64,000 bases of DNA from Struthio camelus (lineage: Eukaryota > Chordata > Aves > Struthioniformes > Struthionidae): NCBI RefSeq assembly GCF_040807025.1, contig NC_090943.1, positions 6,310,356-6,374,355 of the forward strand, in the 5' to 3' direction. Positions 33,801-48,800 of this stretch are shown piece by piece (positions within the stretch are counted from its first letter, which is position 1; each line of letters starts with the position of its first letter). Position numbers and translations under genes: made by a program. The notes beneath the pieces were generated by a model. It was not told the origin of the DNA and made no database searches. It was given only the letters and a program-made list of their open reading frames with translations.

Positions 33801-36800
33801 TGTTGAACGGCTCACCAGTGCAAATCTTTATTTGAACAGCTGAGAGTCTGACAGACTAGCAGCCTGAGCATACTTATTTGTCCTGATCATAAGACTCAGG
33901 ATGGTTCTCATTACTCTTGGTTAGCAAATGTAATTTTTAACCAGCAGGCTAATCTTATGGGCTGAACACACTAATAGATGCAGAAGAGACCTATTAGATT
34001 AGGCTATTCCCTGAAATGACAAGATAATAGCCTTCAAGAGAGGACATATCGGATACGTAACCATCTGATACTTGAAAGCTTATTTACCTAAAATAACCAC
34101 TGTACTATCAAACATCTGCACTGTATGCAGACAGATTGTTCTGTTTAGTGGAATCCCGGCCAAATAAAATATCCTCAACAGTTGACAATTACAGTTGAGA
34201 GAGAGTTCAGCGATAAAAGTTGGGAGGAACGAAAGGCGAATGCTGGCTTGGCTATTGTGCCAGGGCTGTGTTTTGAGCCCTGGTGTAATGCCTGATGACA
34301 ACTAGCGTGGTATTTACATTACTACATATACCATAAAGACAACTGACAGTGATTAAGAGGGAAGGATGAACCTTCTCCAGTAATATTGCTGTGTTTGGAA
34401 ATGAGAAGTCTGTGCCTGCTTTCCATCCTGCAGAATTAACACTGCATAGCTTCAGTGCCCTTTAAATTAGCCAGAGATGCTGGCACGAAATCAAATAAAT
34501 ATAATTGGTTTCAAACTGAAAATCTAATTTAGGCACGCTAATAACATCTTAAGTAAATGTGGCAGGTCATGCAGGGCTTGTGTAACTGGCCCTTGGAGCT
34601 TACTTTAGTAACTAAACATGGGGAAAACAATCTCAAAGGCAGTTTCCCAAATCACCTGGGCACGCTGTGGCAATTGCAGGATGTCTGTGCTTTCTGGCGA
34701 GGCCCTGGTCTCTTCCCTGCAGACTGTTGCCACTTTGGTAGCATTTACATCTGGGTCTTGAGGTGGACCGGCCCAGTTGTAGCTGCTTAAAGATGTGATG
34801 GGAACATAATCTAGCTTGAACTTGAACTAATTCAGAGTGTTGTAGGGGCTACAGAAGGCTAGATGTACAGTGACAGCCATCTCCTCTGGCCGTATCTCTC
34901 TTCCTTGCTTTGGTGTTTGCAGTGGGAAGAAGGTTGGTGGAGAACATTAGGCTGAAACTGGCCACTGTTGATTCTCCTCATAATCTGTGACTAATGGCTC
35001 TTTCCTTTTGTCTCTGTTTTTCTGCTTCTGTAGCTTCAGCACAGAGTACCAGGGTTGGGTATCTACCACTGTGTGCTGTGCTCAATACCTTTTGGTGGCA
35101 GGGAATCGGCTTAAAGGCTGGCTCAGCTGTGTGCAGCGTAAACTGGTGCCTATAGGGGAAACGGGTAGGTTTTTGATGAAACCAAATAGCAAAGTGGCTC
35201 AGTGGCAGTTTGTCTGATAGTTTGCCTAAAAGCTTGGCATGGCCAATGCTATTTCTGATCCTCCAGTCCAGTGCTGGGCTGGGTTGTGTTGCCAGACCAG
35301 CCTTATTCTCTCCAAAACTCTTGCTCCTGGTGGAGAAAGCATGCTTAATCTGTAAGGATTCCCAACCTGAATGTTTGCAGAAGGTGGGAGAAGAAGGATG
35401 GGAAAACAAATGATGTTCTTCTGTGTTCAGAGCCTAAGAGCTCTCAAAGTTTTGAGAGAGCAATGAGCTGTGAGGCGGGATGAGAATTTCCATAGACTCA
35501 CCTTCCTTTTGGTGGAAACCTTGGCATTGTCTAGCGCAGTTCACAGTAGCCAGGGCTCTCAACAGTTTATAGATCAAAGACTCTGTTATTTGTAAGTTAG
35601 TTGTTATGGAGCTCTGTGCAGTCATGGGGAGAAGTACCAAGCCTTGGCCATTGCTAGTCAGTGGGTCGATGGCTCTGAAAATTGTATAGTACTTCTTACC
35701 AAGTGACTGAGAGGTTGGTATTCTTCCTTACAAGTCTGAGAACTGAATTAAAGAGCTAGGCAATAAGTCTAATTCTGCAGTATTGAGTGTTTCCATACTG
35801 ATGGACCACTGGATGGGAAGTGTGTTTAAATAAGTGCTAGCTACTTTATATGATCTTTAAGCGGCTGATCACTGCCTCTTGCTGCACACAGAATATCAGA
35901 GGTCTTGAAAAAGACAGAAACTACTTGGACAGAAACCTCCAGGCTCTGAATACAATGCTGCTTCCCCCCCTCCCCCCCCCCTCCTTCCAGTGATACCATA
36001 AGCAGCAAAAGCTTGAGAGCATCAAGCTTGTGAATAATTCACTATCAGCAAGTTTATATGCAGTTCAAATATTTTGGCTATAGGTCGTGTACAGTTCAGT
36101 TTGTGAAATCTGCTTCTCATTTTCTGAAATGCTTTGAACGTGATCAGTTAACATTGGAATATTAGTTGTCTGGACACCACAGGTACTAACAGGAAACGAC
36201 TGAGAAATGATCTCAAGCTTTGGAGAAACATGTAATTGAGACTTAACAACACAAACCCTTCTTGTTTGAATACCATTTGAAATAAATGGCCTCCCAACTT
36301 GCACAGGATTGCAAGCTACTTGAGGTCTAGCTATGCTGGAGTAAATTACCAGAGATCATTACCAAGCCATACCCCTGCCATTTATATGAAACAAATACAG
36401 AATTTCACTTTCACAAGTAATAGCTGTGCCTTGTCCCATTCCTCCTGCCAGGTCTTTCATTAGACGATCTTGACTGTAGTCATCAATGTGCTAGTGCAGG
36501 GTGGAAGAACCATTAGTACTTAAGTTTTAATTCTGTGCCTGAGTGTGTATTGCCTCCCTTTTATCACCCTTTCTCAACTTGTGCTCTGTTGCGCATGCCC
36601 TGTGTCTCAGTGTGTGTGAGAGTCACCTTTGACTTGAACCCAGCTAAATGTTCACAGTACTTGGCTGTGCTCAAGGTGAGGCCAAAAGAGGAATAATGCA
36701 TGTGCTGCATTCAGTGATGCAAGCTTTGTCATATTGGAGGGTTACACTTCAACACTGGCCACACGGAAATGCTAAACTTTTGAATAATTCTTTCCAAACA

Positions 36801-39800
36801 GGGTTGTGCTATTCTCTTCAAAGCTTTTTCCTCAGAAGTCTGCAGTAGAGGCACCCGAGTGATTTGCCTGCTGATTCGGGATTGTAACTTGACTTTTTCA
36901 CATAGTTAACGTTTGTGACGCTTCCTGCAGTTCTTGACTGAAGAGATGACCCTTGCCCGGGAAGGCTTTCTCCTCACCACGGCTGAGCACATTTTTTTTT
37001 TAACCCCTCTGTGACAATACTAGGAATATGTCTATGTCCCATTATGAATTTGCTCTGATTTTATTGATGCTATTTGTAACTGTTAGGGTAGATTAAGTCG
37101 TCCGTTTTATAGTAGGAATCTGCTACGTAGTGGGGAGATGGCTTGAAGAGCTGTGACAGTGTTCAAGGACCATTAACACTGCATTATTTTGCTTTTCTTG
37201 AACAATGAGGCTTCTGCCAAGAAGACCTTTGACTTCCGGTGGTCTCTTGCAAAGTCCTGCTTTGGGAGTAAGGCATATTCCCACTCTGTGTTGAGTTGGC
37301 TGCAGATCTAAGAGTGGATTTTTTGCTTGTTTGTAAAAGACTGTTTCTTCGAAAGAGGTTTGTTCACCAGATGCTTCAAATGAGGTGGAGAAAATACAGC
37401 CGGGGAGAGCTTTGTCTCCACAGCAAATGGACCAAACAATGCCAGGAGATCACTCTGAATTTATAATTTGATATTTAATTTCTGATAGATCTATGTCTGC
37501 CTAGTACTCTTTAACAACATTACAGAAATTCTGTTCCCAGTCTTGTTTCTGGGAACCACAAAGCAGAGCTCCTACAGCTCTTTGGCTTCCAGCTGTTGAA
37601 GCGCTGAAGCATCCAGAGACTGAGGCTGCTGTTTGAGGGCCTGTACTGGCAGATACATGAATACTGAGTCTCGGTGCTAAAGCAGAAAAAGTCCTGGGAA
37701 TTAGGAGTCCCGTCTCTGTCATCTGGAGTAAGGAACATTGATTGCACTTCCCTGACACAGAGACCTTAGTGTGTGCGTGGGATTCCGTGGCTGGATCTTC
37801 TCACCGTTATAGATTTATAGTCCCGTAGACAGATGCAGGACAGAGGCTATCCACTTACCTCACTATGCAGCTACTCATAACAGGGCATAAAGTGCATTAT
37901 TTCTTTGGAAGGATCTAAGTTATGGTGCTTAAGCTAAAAAAAAAAAAAAAAAAAAAAGTCAAAAGTTGGCTTCTTAGACTGCTTAGTGTAGGACCCCAAG
38001 AAAAGCAGTCTTCTCGGACAAGACCATGAGATCACCAGGAAAAAAAAGGAGGGGGACAGTTTGTATAACTGTGCTTTGATTCTTGCCGCCGTGACCTACA
38101 GATGTAGGCAAAAGCTGAAGGTTTCCTTCAGGACTCTCAGCAGAAATGAATATGTGAAAATGAGAGCAGTGTTGTAGAGCCAGCAAGAAGAAACGGGTAA
38201 TCCAATACCCAGGGTATTCTGATGTCTTGACTCTCAGGAAACTGCTCTGGGCTCATGTGCTGCATTGCCATCCTTTTGATGCAACACACTAACGTTGGCT
38301 GCCCAGCAAGAGAGCTGTTTCAGCCCAATAGGTCTTACTGGGTTTCTGGGCCTCCAGGCAGCGTGAATACAGCCACGCATACGGTCAGCTCACCCCATGC
38401 TGCCTCGAGGTCAGCAGCACAGAGACTTGTCAACCATTGTCCATACTCTTTAGATTTTTGGAACAAAGAGAATGCATAAATCCTCATGCTGGCTTTTCTC
38501 GAGGTCTTGGAGTACTTGCCACGCAAGCCTCCTTGAAGTCCTATTCCAACTATTAAACAGTGTATGTGTGGCTGTGTTAATTCCTTGTATGCTCTTGAGG
38601 ACAGAAAAAAGATCAGTGTAGACTTATTTTTTCCATACCAGGAGGCATGGACGCAAGCAGTGGTAACTTCCGTGTGGTGAAGCAGAATTAAATCGTACTT
38701 GTACAGGTAACCTTTGCACTGTCTTCAGCAAAATAGATTCCTAGAGCGCTCAGGGATTCTGTGGCAGAGAATCAATGTCTTTTTGGTGGTATCTTAGGCG
38801 GTATGCCAAGCTGAGCTAGACCCGGCCCTGCCACAGGAAAGCAGTCACCGGTAGCAGTTCAAGATAGTTCCTAAATAGTGGTGATCTCGCAGTCTAGGCC
38901 TGGAGTGGGAAGAAAGTGGAGGGTAATACCTGTGCTTTCATCTAGTCCAGTATGTGCTTTTTGACAATGCAAGCATGTAAGGAAGGAGTGCAAGAAAGAG
39001 GACGTGTATGGAATTATCCTCTCTACATATATTTCCCCATCTTCAGCCGTACACAGGTTGAGGGTTTCCTGAGCTGGAGCCTGCATCTGAGCTCTTGTAC
39101 TTGATAGCTACTAGTGGACATATCCACCTTAGATTTCAGTAATCCTTTTGGCAGTTGGTTAACTCGGTGATGTACCTGGTGGGAAAGCTACTTTTAAGTT
39201 TACTTTTTTTAAAATCCACCGACTGATAATTTCATTAGTTGCTGTAACCAGCATGGTATAAGATAGACCCTTTGACAGGTTATGCTGGAGCCCACGGACC
39301 TTCGTTCTGATTTTATTTATTTATTTTATTTTTAACCTGAAACTGGTCCAGAGCTCTCTTGCAGAGGAGTGTTTTATATGGATTGCTCCTAAGAGGGGGA
39401 AAAAAAAACAGGGGCACAATTGTAAACTGTGCCTGTGTCAGTACTGGCTTTCTGGCACGGTGATCCGGATAGTGGAGGATGGCTTAAAGATCTGACTTCA
39501 AAATAGAGGACTTGCGTGTTCCAGGGAATGGTGAAAGGTCAGAGCAGGGTTTAGGGAAAGGTGTTCAGTGGATTAGAGTCTAATGGTACCAGGTGTACAG
39601 GCAGGAAACTTGTGGTTGGGACTAGCAGGAGAGGCTGGGAGAGCAGACTTTGTTCAGGCTTAGGAAGTGAGGGCTAAGGAGGGATGTTATTGTTTTCAAT
39701 GATCTAATGGGAAGTTATAGAGAAGATGAAGCCCAGTTCTTTTCAGAAGTGAACACTGAAAGGATAAGAGGCGATAGACAATTTGCAACACTCAAAATTA

Positions 39801-42800
39801 TGATTAGATAGCAAGAAAAAGCTTTATCACATGGGTGATCAAACACTGGGACAGCCAAAGAGGTGGTGGAATATCTATTGATAGAGATGTGCAAAATCAG
39901 ACTGAATTTGATGCTAAGCAGTTTGATTTAACTTGAGATTTTGCCTCGCAATTGGACTAGAGACCTCCAGAGGTTCCTTCCAGCCTAAATTGTTTCACAG
40001 TTCTCTAGTAGATTGTGCTGCATGTGAGTCTAGGTATTGGGAGGTTGACTGAATAAATGTGACAAAATCGCTTTTCCCCATAACAAATGTAGCTGTTTGA
40101 CTTTCATTTGACCCTGGAAGAGCCCATTTTCTCTATGGGGAGAGGATCTGATATCTCATTAAGATGAAAGCTGATGCTCCAAGGCTGTTGTGGAAGATGT
40201 CCTCTGTTAATTGAAATGGTGGTGTGAGCAGCTGAGTTACCTTGAAGGGAAGTTCCCACATTTCCTGGGATACTTGAGATTCTATGCAGTCCCCAGTAGT
40301 GGGATGGATATAAAGCTTGGGCAACGCTGTTTTGTGAGTGCTCTTTTTTTATATGACTAAATTGCCATTGCAGATGGAGGGAGGGAGTCTGTCCTGTAGT
40401 CAGGACTTGATGTTTGTCTTGTGATCTTTTGGGATGACTGTTCCCATTGCTTAAGCAGAAGTTTCTGCCAAAAGGACCTCTGACTTCAATTGGATTTGAC
40501 TGGGAGGAGGCATCAGTGCAGTTCATCCCAGTCTCATTGGGAGAACTGCAAGCTTTCTTCTTGTTTCAGTTTCCTTTGGAAATAAAGTGTGTATGACCGT
40601 ACCATGTCTGCAGTTCAATCCCCTGCTTTTGCACTCCTCCAAATAGCTTTGAAATCATTACTGGTTTCCATCAACTTTGGCAGAGATCTCAAAGGTTAAT
40701 AAAACTTCATATAAGTTATGTGAAAGCAAGTGCCTGTGCAGAAGGGGAGCCATCCCACCTCTCTTGAATGCTGGAGGTGGACTACTGCAGGGAATTAGTA
40801 CTAACTTGAGGAGAAGTTCGGGCCGGAGTCCTGGACATTGAAGGTAGTCACCCAAGGAACGTGGATCCGGAGGAAGGAGATAAATATGATCCAGGGAAAC
40901 TAGGCTTCAGTGCTTGGGGAATTCTTGATTTTGGTTATTTCCAAACTGGGCAGCTGCTATCCTAAGGACTGGAGCTCTATCACAGAACCTACAGAGACAA
41001 GAGCAGGGCGATACTAAACAGGTCCTAATACACACTCGAGGTCTCTTTCACGTCTTCCTTCCCCCGAGCCCCCATCAAAATGGTATCCTGCTTTTTAGGA
41101 CTAGAGCAGTAAGGTTTGGGCCATGCCCAGTTAGCATTGTTTTGTGAAGCTGTTATGCTGGGAGAGATTAACCAGGACGCAGATTTTCTCCGAAAGCTGA
41201 TCTTGAGGGAGGTGGAGGGAAGAATCTGAGCGCTGTCCTTGAGATCCGTATGTCTTGAGGTGGGCTGCGTATGTGACCGGAACACAAACACAAATCCAGA
41301 GCAGCCCACAGTTTTGCAGTGCAGCAATGTTCAGGTCTGCAGTTGGCTCTGATTGCAGCACGTTAGTGGCTGCTGGGAGACTTGATTTAAGTTGTGCCAC
41401 CCTAGCGCAAACAGTGTGTTTTTCCCCATCGAGGATAGTTAATAAAAGCCAGGGAAGTCGCCCTTCTCTCCCCACCCTTCCCCACAGATTTGTCACCTGC
41501 ACCTAAACTTTGAAACTTCCTTGCCAGGCAACATCTTTTTCTCTCCGTTGGCACCTTCTCCATACCTACGCCTGTTTTTACTGAGCAGTGTGTTTAGTGT
41601 CCTTGATCTGTAGCTTCTCTCCTTTCCTTCTCTTGCCACTGTGGAGTTTTTATAAATAAATCAAACTGCCGCAAACCCTGAAGTGGCTGTGTTGCTGCGT
41701 TTGCAGGACTCTTCAGCGACCAGTGAGACCTGTCTTTGTTCAGTGCCAGAAGCACGGCATGCCGCTGCTGCTGCTAGCAAGGAGCAGCTTGCTTGTGGCA
41801 CATCCTGTTGCGGCTTGGTTTAATCCTTACTTGATATGCTTTGGCGATTTCATTGTTTCTCTATAATTAACTGCTACGGAGGAGCTGAAAGAAAAGCCGA
41901 GTTGGTGGGAGAGGGGGGGAGTGGGGAGAGCAGGTGGTGATCGAACTGAAGAGAGCTGCCAGGGAAGCCGGAGCAGCAGGGAATTAAATGGGAGGAGTTT
42001 TGAGTTCAGATGATTTCTCTGCCTTGTGCCAAGAAGGTTTTAGTTTGGGATTTCGTTCCTGTTCCAATAATGCCATACGCCCATGAACAGATCAGCTCCC
42101 TGTAGGCTGGGGCATCGGCCCAACACTTAGCGGGAAGAAGTTTTTGCCCTGAAGTCCTAGCAAGCCTGGATCAGACAGGCTCAAGGAGCGGGAAAGAGCT
42201 GTAACATGGATGTTTCTGCTTCTAATTATTTTGCATCTATTGTTTCTGGGAGTAACATTTCAAAGACATGAAAATACAAAGCCACTCTTTTATTGTAATT
42301 ACTCTCTTCTCGTGAAAGGCTTAATCTACAGTAGTGGTATCCTGTCTGGATTGTGACTGTCATCTCTGCCAGCGGTGTTTGCCCTAGCTGGCTTTGACTG
42401 GCACAGAAATCCTGGTGTGGCATAGTGTGGGGAAATGGGTATGTGCTGAAGCTACCGAGCGAGGTATCCGGAAAGAATATTTGAGCATAGATGCTGCTGC
42501 GTTGGTGAGGAGCAGACAGGTAGCCCTACAGAAAAGGGTATATAATGCAAATCTAACTGAAGAGTGGAAAGGGTTGCGTTACAAGGCGGTCCTCTGAGAT
42601 GCGTGATCCAATACTGGGGTGGGTTCTTGCAGAATGTAGCCTTGTGTCGTCAGCCGGTTTGTGTTGTGCCTCAAAACATCCAAAGAAACAAACGATAATG
42701 CTGGTGCTGTGAACATGAGAGCAGCAATATTTCTTCTGGGATCTAACCCTTTCCAAAGGAATGGAAAAGGCACAAATGTTTGGTTTTCTTGCTGCTGGCT

Positions 42801-45800
42801 TCCAAACGGCAATTGGTGCAGGGAGACTGGCAGTACTAGGGAACGCAGACATAACTCGCTATTCCTGCCTCTTGTCACCACTTCTGCGTGCTCGGCTGCC
42901 TTTATCTTGAGTCATTCTGTTGTGTTGTGTTCCCCCAACACATGTTCTTTCCCTCCAAAGCAGCAGCAGAAAAATTTGCAGCAGCGGATTTTGAGCAGAG
43001 AGAGGCAGGTCAGTGCAGCCCGAGACTCGCAACGCGCAGGTGTTCCTGCACTGAAGCCGCTGCTCCTGCGCTGGAGTCCTGCGTGGGGCACCTGCCAGGC
43101 GGAGCGGCCGTGGGCACCGTATGCAGAGCTTGTCATGCGCATAGCGTTGTGTATTGCAGCCCTGTGCTGGACAGCCAAGCCAAACTCAACTGTCAAAACC
43201 TCTTGCCTTTTCCAAGTGCTTTTTTGTTGAACATCTGCCTAGACTCTTCCATCGCCTCCATCCTTTGCTCAAAACCCTGCTTAGGGTGCTCAAACTTCAT
43301 TTTGAAGGTCCCTTGTAAATATTTTTGCCAGTGTTGCTGTTCTTTTTCTTCTACCTCAGCCTCTGTTGGCAGCTTTGTGTTGCCCTCTGCTAGGAATAGT
43401 CTCTGAATTAATATGCCTGCCAATAATAAATGGCCTCTGTCTTGAACTTAAAAACCCATCTGCTGCATGAAATAGTACAGCTTTAATGACCCTGCCATTT
43501 CGTGTTCTGCTCATTGCTGCTTTCTGCTTTTAAAGTGTAAACTCTTAGGTGTGGGGAGTCAACTGGCAAACTGAAGCTGTGGTCCAGAGCATACTTGCAA
43601 TGCCATATAAAGTGAAGTGAAACTCTTGTAGCTCCAACGTATTGGTTACCGGTTGAGGGCTAGAGGAGTGCAGTCCCTGAGTTCAGAGCTTTACAAGTAA
43701 ATGGGTGACTTCCTGAATGTAGTAGGTTTTTCTGCATCTTTTGGGGCTGAATTTCAAGCTTGCTCTTCCACCTGGCATTTTATTCAGGCTTGGCTGTGGC
43801 TTTGGGCAACTTGCTGCACTAAGACTTTTGGTAGTTAGCTTTTATTTAAAGATCGGCTCACAAGCCTTTGCCCTCAGTTTGTCTGAACATACTAATAAAA
43901 GAGTTTCCAAAAAAAGGCTGGTGTGCTTGACCAGCATTGCAGAATTTGAGGTAGGTTTTGTAGCATTAAGATCAGGGAATCTGGTGAAATAGGTGCTTTA
44001 CTCAACAAAAAATAACCAAAAAACACCCCACCCAGTATGACCATTCTTGTCTCATCAGCCCAAATCGGTTCAAGAGTTATGTCTGGCCGTTCGATTTATT
44101 TATAGCTTTTTTTTTTTTTAAACTTTAAAAAAAAAAAAACATTAGCAATAGGAGGATCTTGAGCTCTTTGCACCTCTCCCATCCTGAAACACAGGCAGTT
44201 CCATCTGAACATGAGGAAAAACTTTCCTGTGAGGGTGACTGAGCACTGGCACAGGTTGCCCAGAGGTTGTGGAGTCTCCTTCCCTGGAGATATTCAAAAC
44301 CCACCTGGACGCAATTCTGGGCAGTGTGCCCTAGATGATGCTACTTGAGCAGGGGGGTTGGAGTAGATGATCTCCAGAGGTCCCTTCCAACCTCAACTAT
44401 TCTGTGATTCTGTGACCCCCCTCTCCTATTCATTTGAATTATTTCTTTCCACCAAAGTGCATAAATATGGGGAACCAAGAGGAAGGGATAAAGTAAAGCA
44501 ACAAGGCGTCCTGTTGATGATGAAATCTACATGTTGCAACTATTTCTGGAAGCCAAAAAACCTACCAGTTTATAATCAGTTAGGTGCTTATAAGTCTTGC
44601 AGTTGCACACTTATTTTTATGTAAAGATGTTGTTGAGCAGTTTAAATCTAGAGCTCATGTATACTTTTAAAGGTCTGAACAAATGCACCTTGAAAGACAG
44701 CTTTTTTTCCCTACTTGAATTTAAAGGTTTTCCTGTGGTGGTTTTCAACCTAGACGCCAAGGCGTTGTGCTACTGTGTCCAAGCTGGAGCTGAACAGGCT
44801 CGAATGAAGCTACCTAGTGTCTGTATAAACTGAAGGGAGATGGGAAGAGCAGTTAATATATAAAAAGTACTTGAAAGATCTCCTAGTGTTGGTAGCAAGT
44901 AGTGTGGCTTGTTTTAATGCTTTAATGCTTTTAACACATCAGGTTAAAAGTCTGTGTGACCTAAGTGGTAGTTCTTTTTAAAAGAGCGCTAAAGGAATCA
45001 CTCTTCTATAATAAGTAAGGTATAGTCTGGGCTTTTTGCCTGCTTAGCTATGATGATCCCTCATAGAGGTGCACCTTGTTTTTGTTGTTAGCCCAACACT
45101 TTAACACTTGCACCTGAGTTGGCCTGGTGGGTTGCAAAGATTTGAAGGGGGGAGTTCCTGTGGGTTTGGCCTCACTGGGTCTTCACCTGGCTCTACTGTC
45201 TTCACCATTTAATTTGTCATGGTGGCCTCTAACTGGCTTTCTGCTGAAGTCCTGTAAGACGTTAACTATTTGTCTTTTTCACCCACAGGGAGTGGAGCAA
45301 CTGCCGTGGTGCAGGCAGCCTTCTGTGTTCCAAAGAAGGAGAAGGTGGCAATTAAACGGATCAATCTGGAGAAATGTCAGACGAGCATGGATGAACTCCT
45401 GGTACGTCATTCAAATTGTATGGGGAACTGTACTCCAATTAGCATAACCTCTAGATGTTTACTGAGTGCCTTTAAACAACCTTTCTTGATCTCAACAGAG
45501 GCAGATCGATTGCTCTAGTTGTGGGACACAGTGCTTACTAAAATCTTAAAGATCAACCGTTAGAGAATTCCAGGCTGCTTGCTTGGAGCTGAGCATTCGT
45601 GTGTAATCCCTGTGCGTTGAGTGGAGTTGATGTGCAAGTGGAAAGCTCTGCAGTGCAGGTGTGTGCAGGAGTTCTGCAGTTGGAGGGGGTCCCACAGCGA
45701 TGTGCTTCCAGAAACTTTAAGCCTTATGGGACCGCTTTTGCTTCCTTTCCCTTTCCTGCAGTGCTTTATGTTTTTCCCTCCCCTGTAAATCTTGACTTCA

Positions 45801-48800
45801 GAAACTGAATAAATTAGCTCCTGCTCCTAACATGCTTCTGGCACTGAAGCCAGCTAAGGGATCACTCTGGCATATTGCAGACTGCCATAAGGAAACCCCC
45901 ACTAATTCTGAATTCAGGACAGGGGGTAGATTCCTTAGAAGCTGCAATTCTATAATTTTCTTTTCTCAAGATCTTCTCAATAGGAAATAGCTTCTGGCAG
46001 GCAGCTTTGGTAACTTAAATTTGTTTCCTCTATTGGTGGGGCTCAGTTTTCTCCTTTCCTGTTTGTATGAGCTGGTGTTTCTGTAGTATAGTAGCTGTCA
46101 CATGCAGCTCATGTGGGGAAGGTCCCTGAAGTTAAACCAGGCATTTCCTGTGAATGTAAGGTGTCCCTACTAATGATGAGAAAGGTCCCTCAGACAGGAC
46201 TTTGGATAGTAGATGATAATTGGCAGGGGTGGGAGAGAGGCAGGGAGATGAGGTCTTTTGCTGCTTTTCCTTTTTAAAGCAACTCTCTGGGATTTTGTGT
46301 GTGTGCGCGCGTGCACACTGTCTGACTTTTTTTCCCCACTTGCATCTTGGCAGCTTCTGTTGTCTTTACCCAGGCACTAGTTTTGGTGATTGTAATTAGA
46401 AAATAGAAGAAAGGGAATTCAGGAATCCTAGCTAGCTCTAAAAGTATATGATCTTCTGCAAATCACTTTAACCAAGGTTCCAGTTTCCATCCAATAATTG
46501 AGCATTATGATATTTCTGTCATTACAGATATCTGCAAATCTGCTCTTGTACAGAGAGAAGAAAAGGCTCCATTCAAGTAATCACATTTTAGTGTGCCTGT
46601 GAAGGGTTGCATGTAGGGCTCTGAAATGACTTATGTTCATCTGTTACGGCTTGTGCTCTAGGAGTTCTAGATCTTTCCTTTTCACAAGCCTTTTTTTCAC
46701 TTGATGTCATCCTGTGCTACTATTTTCAAGTCTTTTATGTGGTTTCTTGTCCATACCTCTCTGCTTCAGTAGTATTCCAAACTCTTTTGTCATGATCAAG
46801 TAACTGAGATTATTAGTGTTTGAGTAATTGCCAATTCCAGCTAAAAGGGTTGGAGTCAGAAAGCTCTGCTGCAGAGACTTGGCATGTAATTTTAGATAAG
46901 TGCTTCTAATTGCCTATCTTAAATCTCTTGCTGACCCATTCCTCACAATATATTTTCTTATTATGGATAGGGCTGCAATGAATTGCTGTTGTCAGCTCTC
47001 ATAAATTTCTCATTTTGTGACCAGATTTAGTGTGGATCCTTCTGCAGGCCTGTTTATAGGTCTGTTATGAAGGCAAAAATTTATGACTCTACGTTATGTA
47101 AAAAAATAATCTTTGTCTGGGGCGAAGACAGGAATTTGAGGTCTTCCTATACCTGCTCTCAGTAAATAGACTTTTCCTGACTTGCTTAGTAGCTTTTTAT
47201 ATTCAACAAAATAGGCAGTAAAATGGCTCTAACAGACAAACTTGGTCATGGCCAGTAAAAACAGCTGCTCTCATAGTGAGATGTTAGGCCGGGGGCTGAG
47301 TGAGAGTAAAGAGTACCTGAGGATAAAACGTTCTCCAACCAAAAACAGTAAATACCTCCTCAAAAGTAATATTTTGTAATAAAATCTTTGGTATTCCTTA
47401 GCCTAAGAGCGAGCGAGTCCTACAGTTCTTTTTTGTAGGAGGTTAAGGCTTCCCTTTGCAGTCTTGGATGTGGTGGTCTGTGACTGATTCCCCTCTAACA
47501 CGCGCACCCCAGGAGGCAAATTCTTAGCCTTATCTTTGAAATAAGGCTTTGTACAGTGTCTTTAATTGTGCTCCCAAAGTCTGTACCCGATCCTGAAAAC
47601 TTAGACCTCCTTTAAGGAACACTAATAAATGACTAGCATGTAATGCTTTAGAAGAAAGTACAAGAATCAAGCTCTAGGCAATTTGAGGGTAATCTCTCCC
47701 CACAGTAATTCTTGTTCTGACCTGCGACTGTTAAGTTTTATTAATCTAACTTTAAGCTACCTTGTAATTATTTGCAAAAAAAATCATTAAGAACGCAACT
47801 ACAGATATTCTTAACTTAAAATCATGGAAGGGGAAGGGAAAGAGGATGATTCTAAGCTGTAATAGCTTCTTGGAGCAGTGGACAGCAAAGTAGATGTGTT
47901 GCCTGAAAAACCATTTCCCCTGGTCTGATTCTGAATTTGTCAGTTTATTGATCATCACTTCCTAGTACGAGATCTAAGAGGATGGAAGTTCTTGATTTCC
48001 CTGCTCTGTGTTCTTACCTTCTACTTTTTATCTTGTTTCCGTATTTTTCTTCTACAAAGTAGATATTCTCAAGCTTTTCAGTCTTACGTGTTGTCTTCCT
48101 TCACCACAGTTTCCCAGATCAATTTTGTTACCTTTTTTGAGCAACTATTTGCTATGCAGGATTGATTTTCATCTAAAACCCATAAATGCAAGTCCTTGCA
48201 GATTCTAGTGATTTTAAGCAACTAATGCAAAGAAAAATATGATAAATCTATACGAGGGTATGGTATGCCCCCCCTTTTCTCCCCTCCCCCAATGCGGTTA
48301 AAAGCGTGAACTTGTGCTTTTATTATATCCGTTATCCTTCTATTGCACTGAGGGTATCTGAGCACAAAAGTCAGCTTACAGTAAACACTGTTCTGTCCCC
48401 GGGCAGTAAATCAGTGCTGTTGTGTTACAGCCCTGCCCAGTCATCAGGGGCTGGGATAGACAGGGGAATACAGGCCTTAAACTCTTGCTTCTTCTGCAGT
48501 GCTTCAGACCACTGGACTGTTCTGTTGAAGCAGGTTTATTTTTCCCAGACTCTGCCTAGTAAAGAGAATAAAATAGTGTCACATTGCTTGGGGGAAGCTA
48601 TGAAGAGGGTGTAAACAGTTCTGCCGAGAATAAGGATGGCTTATTTCTCCGATGAGGACATTTCTTTCAGTGTCCGTGTACCTTACTAGCTGACCCTCCC
48701 ATTCCTTGGGTTGGAGGAGAGGGTTAGGAAATGCACTGTAAGCTGCTGTTATGTTATTAGCTGAATGTATGAGTGGCCTTGAGTTTCCTTTGAGCTCCTG

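Larger units (their letters stand above)
24861..45288 (+). other. OXSR1: OXSR1 intron 1 (20,428 bp)
   Basis: GT-AG intron, phase 1. The first ~640 bases are an array of G and C homopolymer runs. Further in are two short tandem duplications (26371-26420, 27101-27140), an old SINE-like relic (30560-30720), an antisense CR1-like relic (32985-33080), a CR1 fragment (39655-40006), an MIR-like relic (43740-43880) and a near-consensus CR1 3' end (44186-44414). The many short open frames have no recognisable product. No other gene was seen. Confidence 0.85.

Noticed and set aside
42553-43423. Cluster of open frames on both strands in OXSR1 intron 1 (up to 189 codons at 42661-43230)
   Set aside because: They overlap in several phases with no known domain; I saw no splice-consistent exon or promoter.
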